In this document: piece after piece, positions 10,220 to 21,328 of the stretch
Layout of the letters: every line of letters begins with the position of its first letter
Position numbering within the stretch: the first letter of the stretch is position 1
DNA from: Tubulanus polymorphus
Taxonomy: Eukaryota > Nemertea > Palaeonemertea > Tubulaniformes > Tubulanidae
Length of the DNA stretch: 64,000 nt
Direction: 5' to 3'
Assembly: GCF_964204645.1 (NCBI RefSeq)
Contig: NC_134036.1
Coordinates: 6,895,600 to 6,959,599, forward strand
Position numbers and translations under genes: made by a program
Notes under the pieces: generated by a model
The model's input: only the letters and a program-made list of their open reading frames with translations
Told to the model about the DNA's origin: nothing
Databases searched by the model: none

Positions 10220-12544
10220 GTCGTCCGCCCGTTAGTCAGTGTGTCGGCGGTTGTTGTTCGAAAAACGACTAAGTGCTGACCGGGCCATGAACAGCGTTAC
10301 GACCCGGCACCGGTCAGGAAGGGAGGGAGGGTGGCAGTAGGTCGGTCGTCCGTCCGTTCGTCAGTGTGCCGGCGGTGGTTGTTCGAAAAACGACTAAGTG
10401 CTGACCGGGCCTTGATCAGCGTTACGACCCGGAGCAGTGAGGGAGGGAGGGTGGCAGTAGGTCGGTCGTCCGTTCGTTCGTCAGTGTGCCGGCGGTGGTA
10501 GTTCGAAAAACGACTAAGTGCTGACCGGGCCTTGATCAGCGTTACGACCCGGTGCAGTGAGGGAGGGAGGGAGGGAGGCAGTAGGTCGGTCGTCCATCCG
10601 TTCGTCAGTGTGCCGGCGGTGGTTGTTCGAAAAACGACTAAGTGCTGACCGGGCCATGATCAGCGTTACGACCCGGTGCAGTGAGGGAGGTAGGGAGGCA
10701 CTAGGACAGTCGTCCGCCCGTTAGTCAGTGTGACTAAGTGCTGACCGGGCCTTGATCAGCGTTACGACCCGGTGCAGTGAGGGAGGGAGGGAGGCAGTTG
10801 GTCGGTCGTCCGTCCGTTCGTCAGTGTGCCGGCAGAGTTGGTTGTTCGAAAAACGACTAAGTGCTGACCGGGCCTTGATCAGCGTTACGACCCGGTGCAG
10901 TGAGGGAGGGAGGGAGGGAGGCAGTAGGTCGGTCGTCCATCCGTTCGTCAGTGTGCCGGCGGTGGTAGTTCGAAAAACGACTAAGTGCTGACCGGGCCTT
11001 GATCAGCGTTACGACCCGGTGCAGTGAGGGAGGGAGGGAGGGAGGCAGTAGGTCGGTCGTCCATCCGTTCGTCAGTGTGCCGGCGGTGGTAGTTCGAAAA
11101 ACGACTAAGTGCTGACCGGGCCTTGATCAGCGTTACGACCCGGTGCAGTGAGGGAGGGAGGGAGGGAGGGAGGCAGTAGGTCGGTCGTCCACCCGTTCGT
11201 CAGTGTGCCGGCGGTGGTAGTTCGAAAAACGACTAAGTGCTGACCGGGCCTAGATCAGCGTTACGACCCGGTGCAGTGAGGGAGGGAGGGAGGCAGTAGG
11301 TCGATCGTCCGTCCGGTCGTCAGTGTGCCGGCGGTGGTTGTTCGAAAAACGACTAAGTGCTGACCGAGCCATGATCAGCGTTACGACCCGGTGCAGTGAG
11401 GGAGGGAGGGAGGGAGGCAGTAGGTCGGTCGTCCATCCGTTCGTCAGTGTGCCGGCGGTGGTAGTTCGAAAAACGACTAAGTGCTGACCGGGCCTTGATC
11501 AGCGTTACGACCCGGTGCAGTGAGGGAGGGAGGGAGGGAGGCAGTAGGTCGGTCGTCCATCCGTTCGTCAGTGTGCCGGCGGTGGTAGTTCGAAAAACGA
11601 CTAAGTGCTGACCGGGCCTTGATCAGCGTTACGACCCGGTGCAGTGAGGGAGGGAGGGAGGGAGGCAGTAGGTCGGTCGTCCACCCGTTCGTCAGAGTGC
11701 CGGCGGTGGTAGTTCGAAAAACGACTAAGTGCTGACCGGGCCTAGATCAGCGTTACGACCCGGTGCAGTGAGGGAGGGAGGGAGGCAGTAGGTCGATCGT
11801 CCGTCCGGTCGTCAGTGTGCCGGCGGTGGTTGTTCGAAAAACGACTAAGTGCTGACCGAGCAATGATCAGCGTTACGACCCGGTGCAGTGAGGGAGGGAG
11901 GGAGGCACTAGGACAGTCGTCCGCCCGTTAGTCAGTGTGTCGGCGGTTGTTGTTCGAAAAACGACTAAGTGCTGACCGGGCCATGAACAGCGTTACGACC
12001 CGGCACCGGTCAGGAAGGGAGGGAGGGTGGCAGTAGGTCGGTCGTCCGTTCGTTCGTCAGTGTGCCGGCGGTGGTTGTTCGAAAAACGACTAAGTGCTGA
12101 CCGGGCCTTGATCAGCGTTACGACCCGGTGCTGTGAGGGAGGGAGGGAGGAAGGGAGGCAGTAGATCGGTCGTCCATCCGTTCGTCAGTGTGCCGGTGGT
12201 GGTTGTTCGAAAAACGACTAAGTGCTGACCGGGCCTTGATCAGCGTTACGACCCGGCGCAGTGAGGGAGGGAGGGAGGGAGGCAGTAGGTCGGTCGTCCA
12301 TCCGTTCGTCAGTGTGTCGGCGGTGGTTGTTCGAAAAACGACTAAGTGCTGACCGGGCCTTGATCAGCGTTACGACCCGGAGCATTGAGGGAGGGAGGGA
12401 GGCAGTAGGTCGGTCGTCCGTCCGTTTGTCAGTGTGCCGGCAGTGATGGTTGTTCGAAAAACGACTAAGGGCTGACCGGGCCTTAATCAGCGTTACGACC
12501 CGGCGCTGGTCAAGGATGGAGGGAGGGAGGGAGGCAGTAGGTCC
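10220..12544 (+). repeat. Module M2, copy 1 (2,325-bp higher-order unit)
   Basis: Tandemly repeated by 12545-14866: a 24-bp-deleted monomer at 10732 recurs at 13057, exactly 2,325 bp on. The offset drops to 2,321 bp later because this copy has one extra GGGA unit near 11165. Inside the module a four-monomer group is itself duplicated at an offset of 492 bp, marked by 'ggtcgatcgtcc' (TCGATCG at 11301 and 11793). The module also recurs partly at 34491-36109 and fully at 41127-43447. Confidence 0.9.
10720..10742 (+). repeat. Deleted monomer junction (24 bp missing), copy 1
   Basis: The sequence runs 'gttagtcagtgtg' directly into 'actaagtgctg'. Compared with the usual type-C monomer, 24 bp from 'tcggcgg' to 'aaaaacg' are gone, which removes the whole TTCGAA near-palindrome. 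Identical junctions at about 13057, 34791 and 41639 make it a clean marker of module M2 ancestry. Confidence 0.92.
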
Positions 12545-14866
12545 GTCGTCCGCCCGTTAGTCAGTGTGTCGGCGGTTGTTGTTCGAAAAACGACTAAGTG
12601 CTGACCGGGCCATGAACAGCGTTACGACCCGGCACCGGTCAGGAAGGGAGGGAGGGTGGCAGTAGGTCGGTCGTCCGTCCGTTCGTCAGTGTGCCGGCGG
12701 TGGTTGTTCGAAAAACGACTAAGTGCTGACCGGGCCTTGATCAGCGTTACGACCCGGAGCAGTGAGGGAGGGAGGGTGGCAGTAGGTCGGTCGTCCGTTC
12801 GTTCGTCAGTGTGCCGGCGGTGGTAGTTCGAAAAACGACTAAGTGCTGACCGGGCCTTGATCAGCGTTACGACCCGGTGCAGTGAGGGAGGGAGGGAGGG
12901 AGGCAGTAGGTCGGTCGTCCATCCGTTCGTCAGTGTGCCGGCGGTGGTTGTTCGAAAAACGACTAAGTGCTGACCGGGCCATGATCAGCGTTACGACCCG
13001 GTGCAGTGAGGGAGGTAGGGAGGCACTAGGACAGTCGTCCGCCCGTTAGTCAGTGTGACTAAGTGCTGACCGGGCCTTGATCAGCGTTACGACCCGGTGC
13101 AGTGAGGGAGGGAGGGAGGCAGTTGGTCGGTCGTCCGTCCGTTCGTCAGTGTGCCGGCAGAGTTGGTTGTTCGAAAAACGACTAAGTGCTGACCGGGCCT
13201 TGATCAGCGTTACGACCCGGTGCAGTGAGGGAGGGAGGGAGGGAGGCAGTAGGTCGGTCGTCCATCCGTTCGTCAGTGTGCCGGCGGTGGTAGTTCGAAA
13301 AACGACTAAGTGCTGACCGGGCCTTGATCAGCGTTACGACCCGGTGCAGTGAGGGAGGGAGGGAGGGAGGCAGTAGGTCGGTCGTCCATCCGTTCGTCAG
13401 TGTGCCGGCGGTGGTAGTTCGAAAAACGACTAAGTGCTGACCGGGCCTTGATCAGCGTTACGACCCGGTGCAGTGAGGGAGGGAGGGAGGGAGGCAGTAG
13501 GTCGGTCGTCCACCCGTTCGTCAGTGTGCCGGCGGTGGTAGTTCGAAAAACGACTAAGTGCTGACCGGGCCTAGATCAGCGTTACGACCCGGTGCAGTGA
13601 GGGAGGGAGGGAGGCAGTAGGTCGATCGTCCGTCCGGTCGTCAGTGTGCCGGCGGTGGTTGTTCGAAAAACGACTAAGTGCTGACCGAGCCATGATCAGC
13701 GTTACGACCCGGTGCAGTGAGGGAGGGAGGGAGGGAGGCAGTAGGTCGGTCGTCCATCCGTTCGTCAGTGTGCCGGCGGTGGTAGTTCGAAAAACGACTA
13801 AGTGCTGACCGGGCCTTGATCAGCGTTACGACCCGGTGCAGTGAGGGAGGGAGGGAGGGAGGCAGTAGGTCGGTCGTCCATCCGTTCGTCAGTGTGCCGG
13901 CGGTGGTAGTTCGAAAAACGACTAAGTGCTGACCGGGCCTTGATCAGCGTTACGACCCGGTGCAGTGAGGGAGGGAGGGAGGGAGGCAGTAGGTCGGTCG
14001 TCCACCCGTTCGTCAGTGTGCCGGCGGTGGTAGTTCGAAAAACGACTAAGTGCTGACCGGGCCTAGATCAGCGTTACGACCCGGTGCAGTGAGGGAGGGA
14101 GGGAGGCAGTAGGTCGATCGTCCGTCCGGTCGTCAGTGTGCCGGCGGTGGTTGTTCGAAAAACGACTAAGTGCTGACCGAGCAATGATCAGCGTTACGAC
14201 CCGGTGCAGTGAGGGAGGGAGGGAGGCACTAGGACAGTCGTCCGCCCGTTAGTCAGTGTGTCGGCGGTTGTTGTTCGAAAAACGACTAAGTGCTGACCGG
14301 GCCATGAACAGCGTTACGACCCGGCACCGGTCAGGAAGGGAGGGAGGGTGGCAGTAGGTCGGTCGTCCGTTCGTTCGTCAGTGTGCCGGCGGTGGTTGTT
14401 CGAAAAACGACTAAGTGCTGACCGGGCCTTGATCAGCGTTACGACCCGGTGCTGTGAGGGAGGGAGGGAGGAAGGGAGGCAGTAGATCGGTCGTCCATCC
14501 GTTCGTCAGTGTGCCGGTGGTGGTTGTTCGAAAAACGACTAAGTGCTGACCGGGCCTTGATCAGCGTTACGACCCGGCGCAGTGAGGGAGGGAGGGAGGG
14601 AGGCAGTAGGTCGGTCGTCCATCCGTTCGTCAGTGTGTCGGCGGTGGTTGTTCGAAAAACGACTAAGTGCTGACCGGGCCTTGATCAGCGTTACGACCCG
14701 GAGCATTGAGGGAGGGAGGGAGGCAGTAGGTCGGTCGTCCGTCCGTTTGTCAGTGTGCCGGCAGTGATGGTTGTTCGAAAAACGACTAAGGGCTGACCGG
14801 GCCTTAATCAGCGTTACGACCCGGCGCTGGTCAAGGATGGAGGGAGGGAGGGAGGCAGTAGGTCCG
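12545..14866 (+). repeat. Module M2, copy 2
   Basis: Direct tandem copy of 10220-12544. It repeats the 24-bp deletion (13057), the internal 492-bp duplication (TCGATCG at 13622 and 14114), the 'gcagtagatcgg' and 'gccggtggtgg' monomers (about 14480-14520) and the 'ggtcaaggatgg' spelling (about 14832). The far copy at 41127-43447 has only one M2 unit, so the left side gained or the right side lost one. Confidence 0.9.
13045..13067 (+). repeat. Deleted monomer junction (24 bp missing), copy 2
   Basis: Same 24-bp deletion as at 10732, in the second M2 unit; the TTCGAA element is absent from this monomer. Confidence 0.92.
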
Positions 14867-17800
14867 TCGTCCGCCCGTTAGTCAGTGTGTCGGCGGTTGT
14901 TGTTCGAAAAACGACTAAGTGCTGACCGGGCCATGAACAGCGTTACGACCCGGCACCGGTCAGGAAGGGAGGGAGGGTGGCAGTAGGTCGGTCGTCCGTT
15001 CGTTCGTCAGTGTGCCGGCGGTGGTAGTTCGAAAAACGACTAAGTGCTGACCGGGCCTTGATCAGCGTTACGACCCGGTGCAGTGAGGGAGGGAGGGAGG
15101 GAGGCAGTAGGTCGGTCGTCCATCCGTACGTCAGTGTGCCGGCGGTGGTAGTTCGAAAAACGACTAAGTGCTGACCGGGCCTTGATCAGCGTTACGACCC
15201 GGCACCGGTCAGGGAGGGAGGGAGGGAGGCAGTAGGTCGGTCGTCCGTCCGTTCGTCATTGTGCCGGCGGTATTAGTTCGAAAAATGACTAAGTGCTGAC
15301 CGGGCCTTGATCAGCGTTACGACCCGGAGCATTGAGGGAGGGAGGGAGGCAGTAGGTCGGTCGTCCGTCCATTTGTCAGTGTGCCGGCAGTGATGGTTGT
15401 TCGAAAAATGACTAAGGGCTGACCGGGCCTTGATCAGCGTTGCGACCCGGCGCTGGTCAGGGCGGGAGGGAGGGAGGCAGTAGGTCGGTCGTCCATCCGT
15501 TCGTCAGTGTGCCGGCGGTGGTAGTTCGAAAAACGACTAAGTGCTGACCGGGCCTAGGTCAGCGTTACGACCCGGTGCAGTGAGGGAGGGAGGGAGGCAG
15601 TAGGTCGGTCGTCCGTCCGGTCGTCAGTGTGCCGGCGGTGGTTGTTCGAAAAACGACTAAGTGCTGACCGGGCCATGATCAGCGTTACGACCCGGTGCAG
15701 TGAGGGAGGGAGGGAGGCACTAGGACAGTCGTCCACCCGTTAGTCAGTGTGTCGGCGGTTGTTGTTCGAAAAACGACTAAGTGCTGACCGGGCCTTAATC
15801 AGCGTTACGACCCGGCACCGGTCAGGGAGGGAGGGAGGGAGGCAGTAGGTCGGTCGTCCGTCCGTTCGTCAGTGTGCCGGCGGTGGTTGTTCGAAAAACG
15901 ACTAAGTGCTGACCGGGCCTTGATCAGCGTTACGAACCGGAGCAGTGAGGGAGGGAGGGAGGCAGTAGGTCGGTCGTCCGTCCGTTCGCCAGTGTGCCGG
16001 CGGTGGTTGTTCGAAAAACGACTAAGTGCTGACCGGGCCTTGATCAGCGTTACGACCCGGCGCAGTGAGGGAGGGAGGGAGGGAGGCAGTAGGTCGGTCG
16101 TCCATCCGTTCGTCAGTGTGTCGGCGGTGGTTGTTCGAAAAACGACTAAGTGCTGACCGGGCCATGATCAGCGTTACGACCCGGAGCATTGAGGGAGGGA
16201 GGGAGGCAGTAGGTCGGTCGTCCGTCCGTTTGTCAGTGTGCCGGCAGTGATGGTTGTTCGAAAAACGACTAAGGGCTGACCGGGCCTTAATCAGCGTTAC
16301 GACCCGGCGCTGGTCAAGAAGGGAGGGAGGGAGGGAGGCAGTAGGTCCGTCGTCCGCCCGTTAGTCAGTGTGTCGGCGGTTGTTGTTCGAAAAACGACTA
16401 AGTGCTGACCGGGCCATGAACAGCGTTACGAACCGGCACCGGTCAGGAAGGGAGGGAGGGTGGCAGTAGGTCGGTCGTCCGTTCGTTCGTCAGTGTGCCG
16501 GCGGTGGTAGTTCGAAAAACGACTTAGTGCTGACCGGGCCTTGATCAGCGTTACGACCCGGTGCAGTGAGGGAGGGAGGGAGGGAGGCAGTAGGTCGGTC
16601 GTCCATCCGTTCGTCAGTGTGCCGGCGGTGGTAGTTCGAAAAACGACTAAGTGCTGACCGGGCCTTGATCAGCGTTACGACCCGGCACCGGTCAGGGAGG
16701 GAGGGAGGGAGGCAGTAGGTCGGTCGTCCGTCCGTTCGTCATTGTGCCGGCGGTGGTAGTTCGAAAAATGACTAAGTGCTGACCGGGCCTTGATCAGCGT
16801 TACGACCCGGAGCATTGAGGGAGGGAGGGAGGCAGTAGGTCGGTCGTCCGTCCGTTTGTCAGTGTGCCGGCGGTGGTTGTTCGAAAAACGACTAAGTGCT
16901 GACCGGGCCATGATCAGCGTTACGACCCGGTGCAGTGAGGGAGGGAGGGAGGCACTAGGACAGTCGTCCGCCCGTTAGTCAGTGTGTCGGCGGTTGTTGT
17001 TCGAAAAACGACTAAGTGCTGACCGGGCCATGAACAGCGTTACGACCCGGCACCGGTCAGGAAGGGAGGGAGGGTGGCAGTAGGTCGGTCGTCCGTCCGT
17101 TCGTCAGTGTGCCGGCGGTGGTAGTTCGAAAAACGACTAAGTGCTGACCGGGCCTTAATCAGCGTTACGACCCGGCACCGGTCAGGGAGGGAGGGAGGGA
17201 GGCAGTAGGTCGGTCGTCCGTCCGTTCGTCAGTGTGCCGGCGGTGGTTGTTCGAAAAACGACTAAGTGCTGACCGGGCCTTGATCAGCGTTACGACCCGG
17301 AGCAGTGAGGGAGGGAGGGAGGCAGAAGGTCGGTCGTCCGTCCGTTCACCAGTGTGCCGGCGGTGGTTGTTCGAAAAACGACTAAGTGCTGACCGGGCCT
17401 TGATCAGCGTTACGACCCGGAGCATTGAGGGAGGGAGGGAGGCAGTAGGTCGGTCGTCCGTCCGTTTGTCAGTGTGCCGGCAGTGATGGTTGTTCGAAAA
17501 ACGACTAAGGGCTGACCGGGCCTTAATCAGCGTTACGACCCGGCGCTGGTCAGGGAGGGAGGGAGGGAGGCAGTAGGTCGGTCGTCCATCCGTTCGTTAG
17601 TGTGCCGGCGGTGGTAGTTCGAAAAACGACTAAGTGCTGACCGGGCCTTGATCAGCGTTACGACCCGGTGCAGTGAGGGAGGGAGGGAGGCAGTAGGTCG
17701 GTCGTCCGTCCGTTCGTCAGTGTGCCGGCGGTGGTTGTTCGAAAAACGACTAAGTGCTGACCGGGCCTTGATCAGCGTTACGACCCGGTGCAGTGAGGGA

Positions 17801-18002
17801 GGGAGGGAGGCAGTAGGTCGGTCGTCCGTCCGGTCGTCAGTGTGCCGGCGGTGGTTGTTCGAAAAACGACTAAGTGCTGACCAGGCCATGATCAGCGTTA
17901 CGACCCGGTGCAGTGAGGGAGGGAGGGAGGCACTAGGACAGTCGTCCGCCCGTTAGTCAGTGTGTCGGCGGTTGTTGTTCGAAAAACGACTAAGTGCTGA
18001 CC
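14867..18002 (+). repeat. Satellite block between M2 and the 3.3-kb tandem pair
   Basis: About 26 monomers. The first part (to about 16270) matches 43448-44850 at offset 28,582 bp, including the 'cgttgcgaccc' and 'ggtcagggcgggagg' spellings near 15440. The last part (from about 17630) matches 44851-45223 at offset 27,221 bp. About 1,361 bp (roughly 16270-17630) therefore has no counterpart on the right. Within it are 'aaaaatgact' variants and a type-B/type-A alternation. No gene is present. Confidence 0.82.
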
Positions 18003-21000
18003 GGGCCATGAACAGCGTTACGACCCGGCACCGGTCAGGAAGGGAGGGAGGGAGGCAGTAGGTCGGTCGTCCATCCGTTCGTCAGTGTGCCGGCGGTGGT
18101 AGTTCGAAAAACGACTAAGTGCTGACCGGGCCTAGATCAGCGTTACGACCCGGTGCAGTGAGGGAGGGAGAGAGGCAGTAGGTCGGTCGTCCGTCCGGTC
18201 GTCAGTGTGCCGGCGGTGGTTGTTCGAAAAACGACTAAGTGCTGACCGGGCCTTGATCAGCGTTACGACCCGGAGCAGTGAGGGAGGGAGGGAGGCAGTA
18301 GGTCGGTCGTCCGTCTGTTCGCCAGTGTGCCGCTGGTGGTTGTTCGAAAAACGACTAAGTGCTGACCGGGCCTTGATCAGCGTTACGACCCGGTGCAGTG
18401 AGGGAGGGAGGGAGGCAGTAGGTCGGTCGTCCGTCCGTTCGTCAGTTTGCCGGCAGAGTTGGTTGTTCGAAAAACGACTAAGTGCTGACCGGGCCTTGAT
18501 CAGCGTTACGACCCGGTGCAGTGAGGGAGGGAGGGAGGGAGGCAGTAGGTCGGTCGTCCATCCGTTCGTCAGTGTGCCGGCGGTGGTAGTTCGAAAAACG
18601 ACTAAGTGCTGACCGGGCCTTGATCAGCGTTACGACCCGGTGCAGTGAGGGAGGGAGGGAGGGAGGGAGGCAGTAGGTCGGTCGTCCATCCGTTCGTCAG
18701 TGTGCCAGCGGTGGTAGTTCGAAAAACGACTAAGTGCTGACCGGGCCTTGATCAGCGTTACGACCCGGTGCAGTGAGGGAGGGAGGGAGGGAGGCAGTAG
18801 GTCGGTCGTCCACCCGTTCGTCAGTGTGCCGGCGGTGGTAGTTCGAAAAAAGACTAAGTGCTGACCGGGCCTAGATCAGCGTTACGACCCGGTGCAGTGA
18901 GGGAGGGAGGGAGGGAGGGAGGCAGTAGGTCGGTCGTCCGTCCGGTCGTCAGTGTGCCGGCGGTGGTTGTTCGAAAAACGACTAAGTGCTGACCGAGCCA
19001 TGATCAGCGTTACGACCCGGTGCAGTGAGGGAGGGAGGGAGGCACTAGGACAGTCGTCCGCCCGTTAGTCAGTGTGTCGGCGGTTGTTGTTCGAAAAACG
19101 ACTAAGTGCTGACCGGGCCATGAACAGCGTTACGACCCGGCACCGGTCAGGAAGGGAGGGAGGGTGGCAGTAGGTCGGTCGTCCGTTCGTTCGTCAGTGT
19201 GCCGGCGGTGGTTGTTCGAAAAACGACTAAGTGCTGACCGGGCCTTGATCAGCGTTACGACCCGGTGCTGTGAGGGAGGGAGGGAGGGTGGGAGGCAGTA
19301 GATCGGTCGTCCATCCGTTCGTCAGTGTGCCGGCGGTGGTTGTTCGAAAAACGACTAAGTGCTGACCGGGCCTTGATCAGCGTTACGACCCGGCGCAGTG
19401 AGGGAGGGAGGGAGGGAGGCAGTAGGTCGGTCGTCCATCCGTTCGTCAGTGTGTCGGCGGTGGTTGTTCGAAAAACGACTAAGTGCTGACCGGGCCTTGA
19501 TCAGCGTTACGACCCGGAGCATTGAGGGAGGGAGGGAGGCAGTAGGTCGGTCGTCCGTCCGTTTGTCAGTGTGCCGGCAGTGATGGTTGTTCGAAAAACG
19601 ACTAAGGGCTGACCGGGCCTTAATCAGCGTTACGACCCGGCGCTGGTCAAGGAGGGAGGGAGGGAGGGAGGCAGTAGGTCCGTCGTCCGCCCGTTAGTCA
19701 GTGTGTCGGCGGTTGTTGTTCGAAAAACGACTAAGTGCTGACCGGGCCATGAACAGCGTTACGACCCGGCACCGGTCAGGAAGGGAGGGAGGGTGGCAGT
19801 AGGTCGGTCGTCCGTTCGTTCGTCAGTGTGCCGGCGGTGGTAGTTCGAAAAACGACTAAGTGCTGACCGGGCCTTGATCAGCGTTACGACCCGGTGCAGT
19901 GAGGGAGGGAGGGAGGGAGGCAGTAGGTCGGTCGTCCATCCGTTCGTCAGTGTGCCGGCGGTGGTAGTTCGAAAAACGACTAAGTGCTGACCGGGCCTTG
20001 ATCAGCGTTACGACCCGGCACCGGTCAGGGAGGGAGGGAGGGAGGCAGTAGGTCGGTCGTCCGTCCGTTCGTCATTGTGCCGGCGGTGGTAGTTCGAAAA
20101 ACGACTAAGTGCTGACCGGGCCTTGATCAGCGTTACGACCCGGAGCATTGAGGGAGGGAGGGAGGCAGTAGGTCGGTCGTCCGTCCGTTCGTCAGTGTGC
20201 CGGCGGTGGTAGTTCGAAAAACGACTAAGTGCTGACCGGGCCTAGGTCAGCGTTACGACCCGGTGCAGTGAGGGAGGGAGGGAGGCAGTAGGTCGGTCGT
20301 CCGTCCGGTCGTCAGTGTGCCGGCGGTGGTTGTTCGAAAAACGACTAAGTGCTGACCGGGCCATGATCAGCGTTACGACCCGGTGCAGTGAGGGAGGGAG
20401 GGAGGCACTAGGACAGTCGTCCGCCCGTTAGTCAGTGTGTCGGCGGTTGTTGTTCGAAAAACGACTAAGTGCTGACCGGGCCTTGATCAGCGTTACGACC
20501 CGGAGCAGTGAGGGAGGGAGGGAGGCAGTAGGTCGGTCGTCCGTCCGTTCGCCAGTGTGCCGGCGGTGGTTGTTCGAAAAACGACTAAGTGCTGACCGGG
20601 CCTTGATCAGCGTTACGACCCGGAGCATTGAGGGAGGGAGGGAGGCAGTAGGTCGGTCGTCCGTCCGTTTGTCAGTGTGCCGGCAGTGATGGTTGTTCGA
20701 AAAACGACTAAGTGCTGACCGGGCCTTGATCAGCGTTACGACCCGGAGCATTGAGGGAGGGAGGGAGGCAGTAGGTCGGTCGTCCGTCCGTTTGTCAGTG
20801 TGCCGGCAGTGATGGTTGTTCGAAAAACGACTAAGGGCTGACCGGGCCTTAATCAGCGTTACGACCCGGCACCGGTCAGGGAGGGAGGGAGGGAGGCAGT
20901 AGGTCGGTCGTCCGTCCGTTCGTCAGTGTGCCGGCGGTGGTTGTTCGAAAAACGACTAAGTGCTGACCGGGCCTTGATCAGCGTTACGACCCGGAGCAGT

Positions 21001-21328
21001 GAGGGAGGGAGGGAGGCAGTAGGTCGGTCGTCCGTCCGTTCGCCAGTGTGCCGGCGGTGGTTGTTCGAAAAACGACTAAGTGCTGACCGGGCCTTGATCA
21101 GCGTTACGACCCGGAGCAGTGAGGGAGGGAGGGAGGCAGTAGGTCGGTCGTCCGTCCGTTCGCCAGTGTGCCGGCGGTGGTTGTTCGAAAAACGACTAAG
21201 TGCTGACCGGGCCTTGATCAGCGTTACGACCCGGAGCATTGAGGGAGGGAGGGAGGCAGTAGGTCGGTCGTCCGTCCGTTCGTCAGTGTGCCGGCGGTGG
21301 TTGTTCGAAAAACGACTAAGTGCTGACC
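18003..21328 (+). repeat. 3.3-kb higher-order repeat, copy 1
   Basis: Followed immediately by a second copy at 21329. The offset is 3,326 bp at the start ('gggccatgaac'; 'gggcctagatc' at 18131 and 21457) and becomes 3,079 bp after about 18484, so copy 2 lacks about 247 bp, the length of two monomers. The block contains a GTTCGAAAAAAGAC variant at 18841 (C to A in 'aaaaacgac'), matched exactly 3,079 bp later. Its first 2.65 kb also recurs at 45224-47750. Confidence 0.9.
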
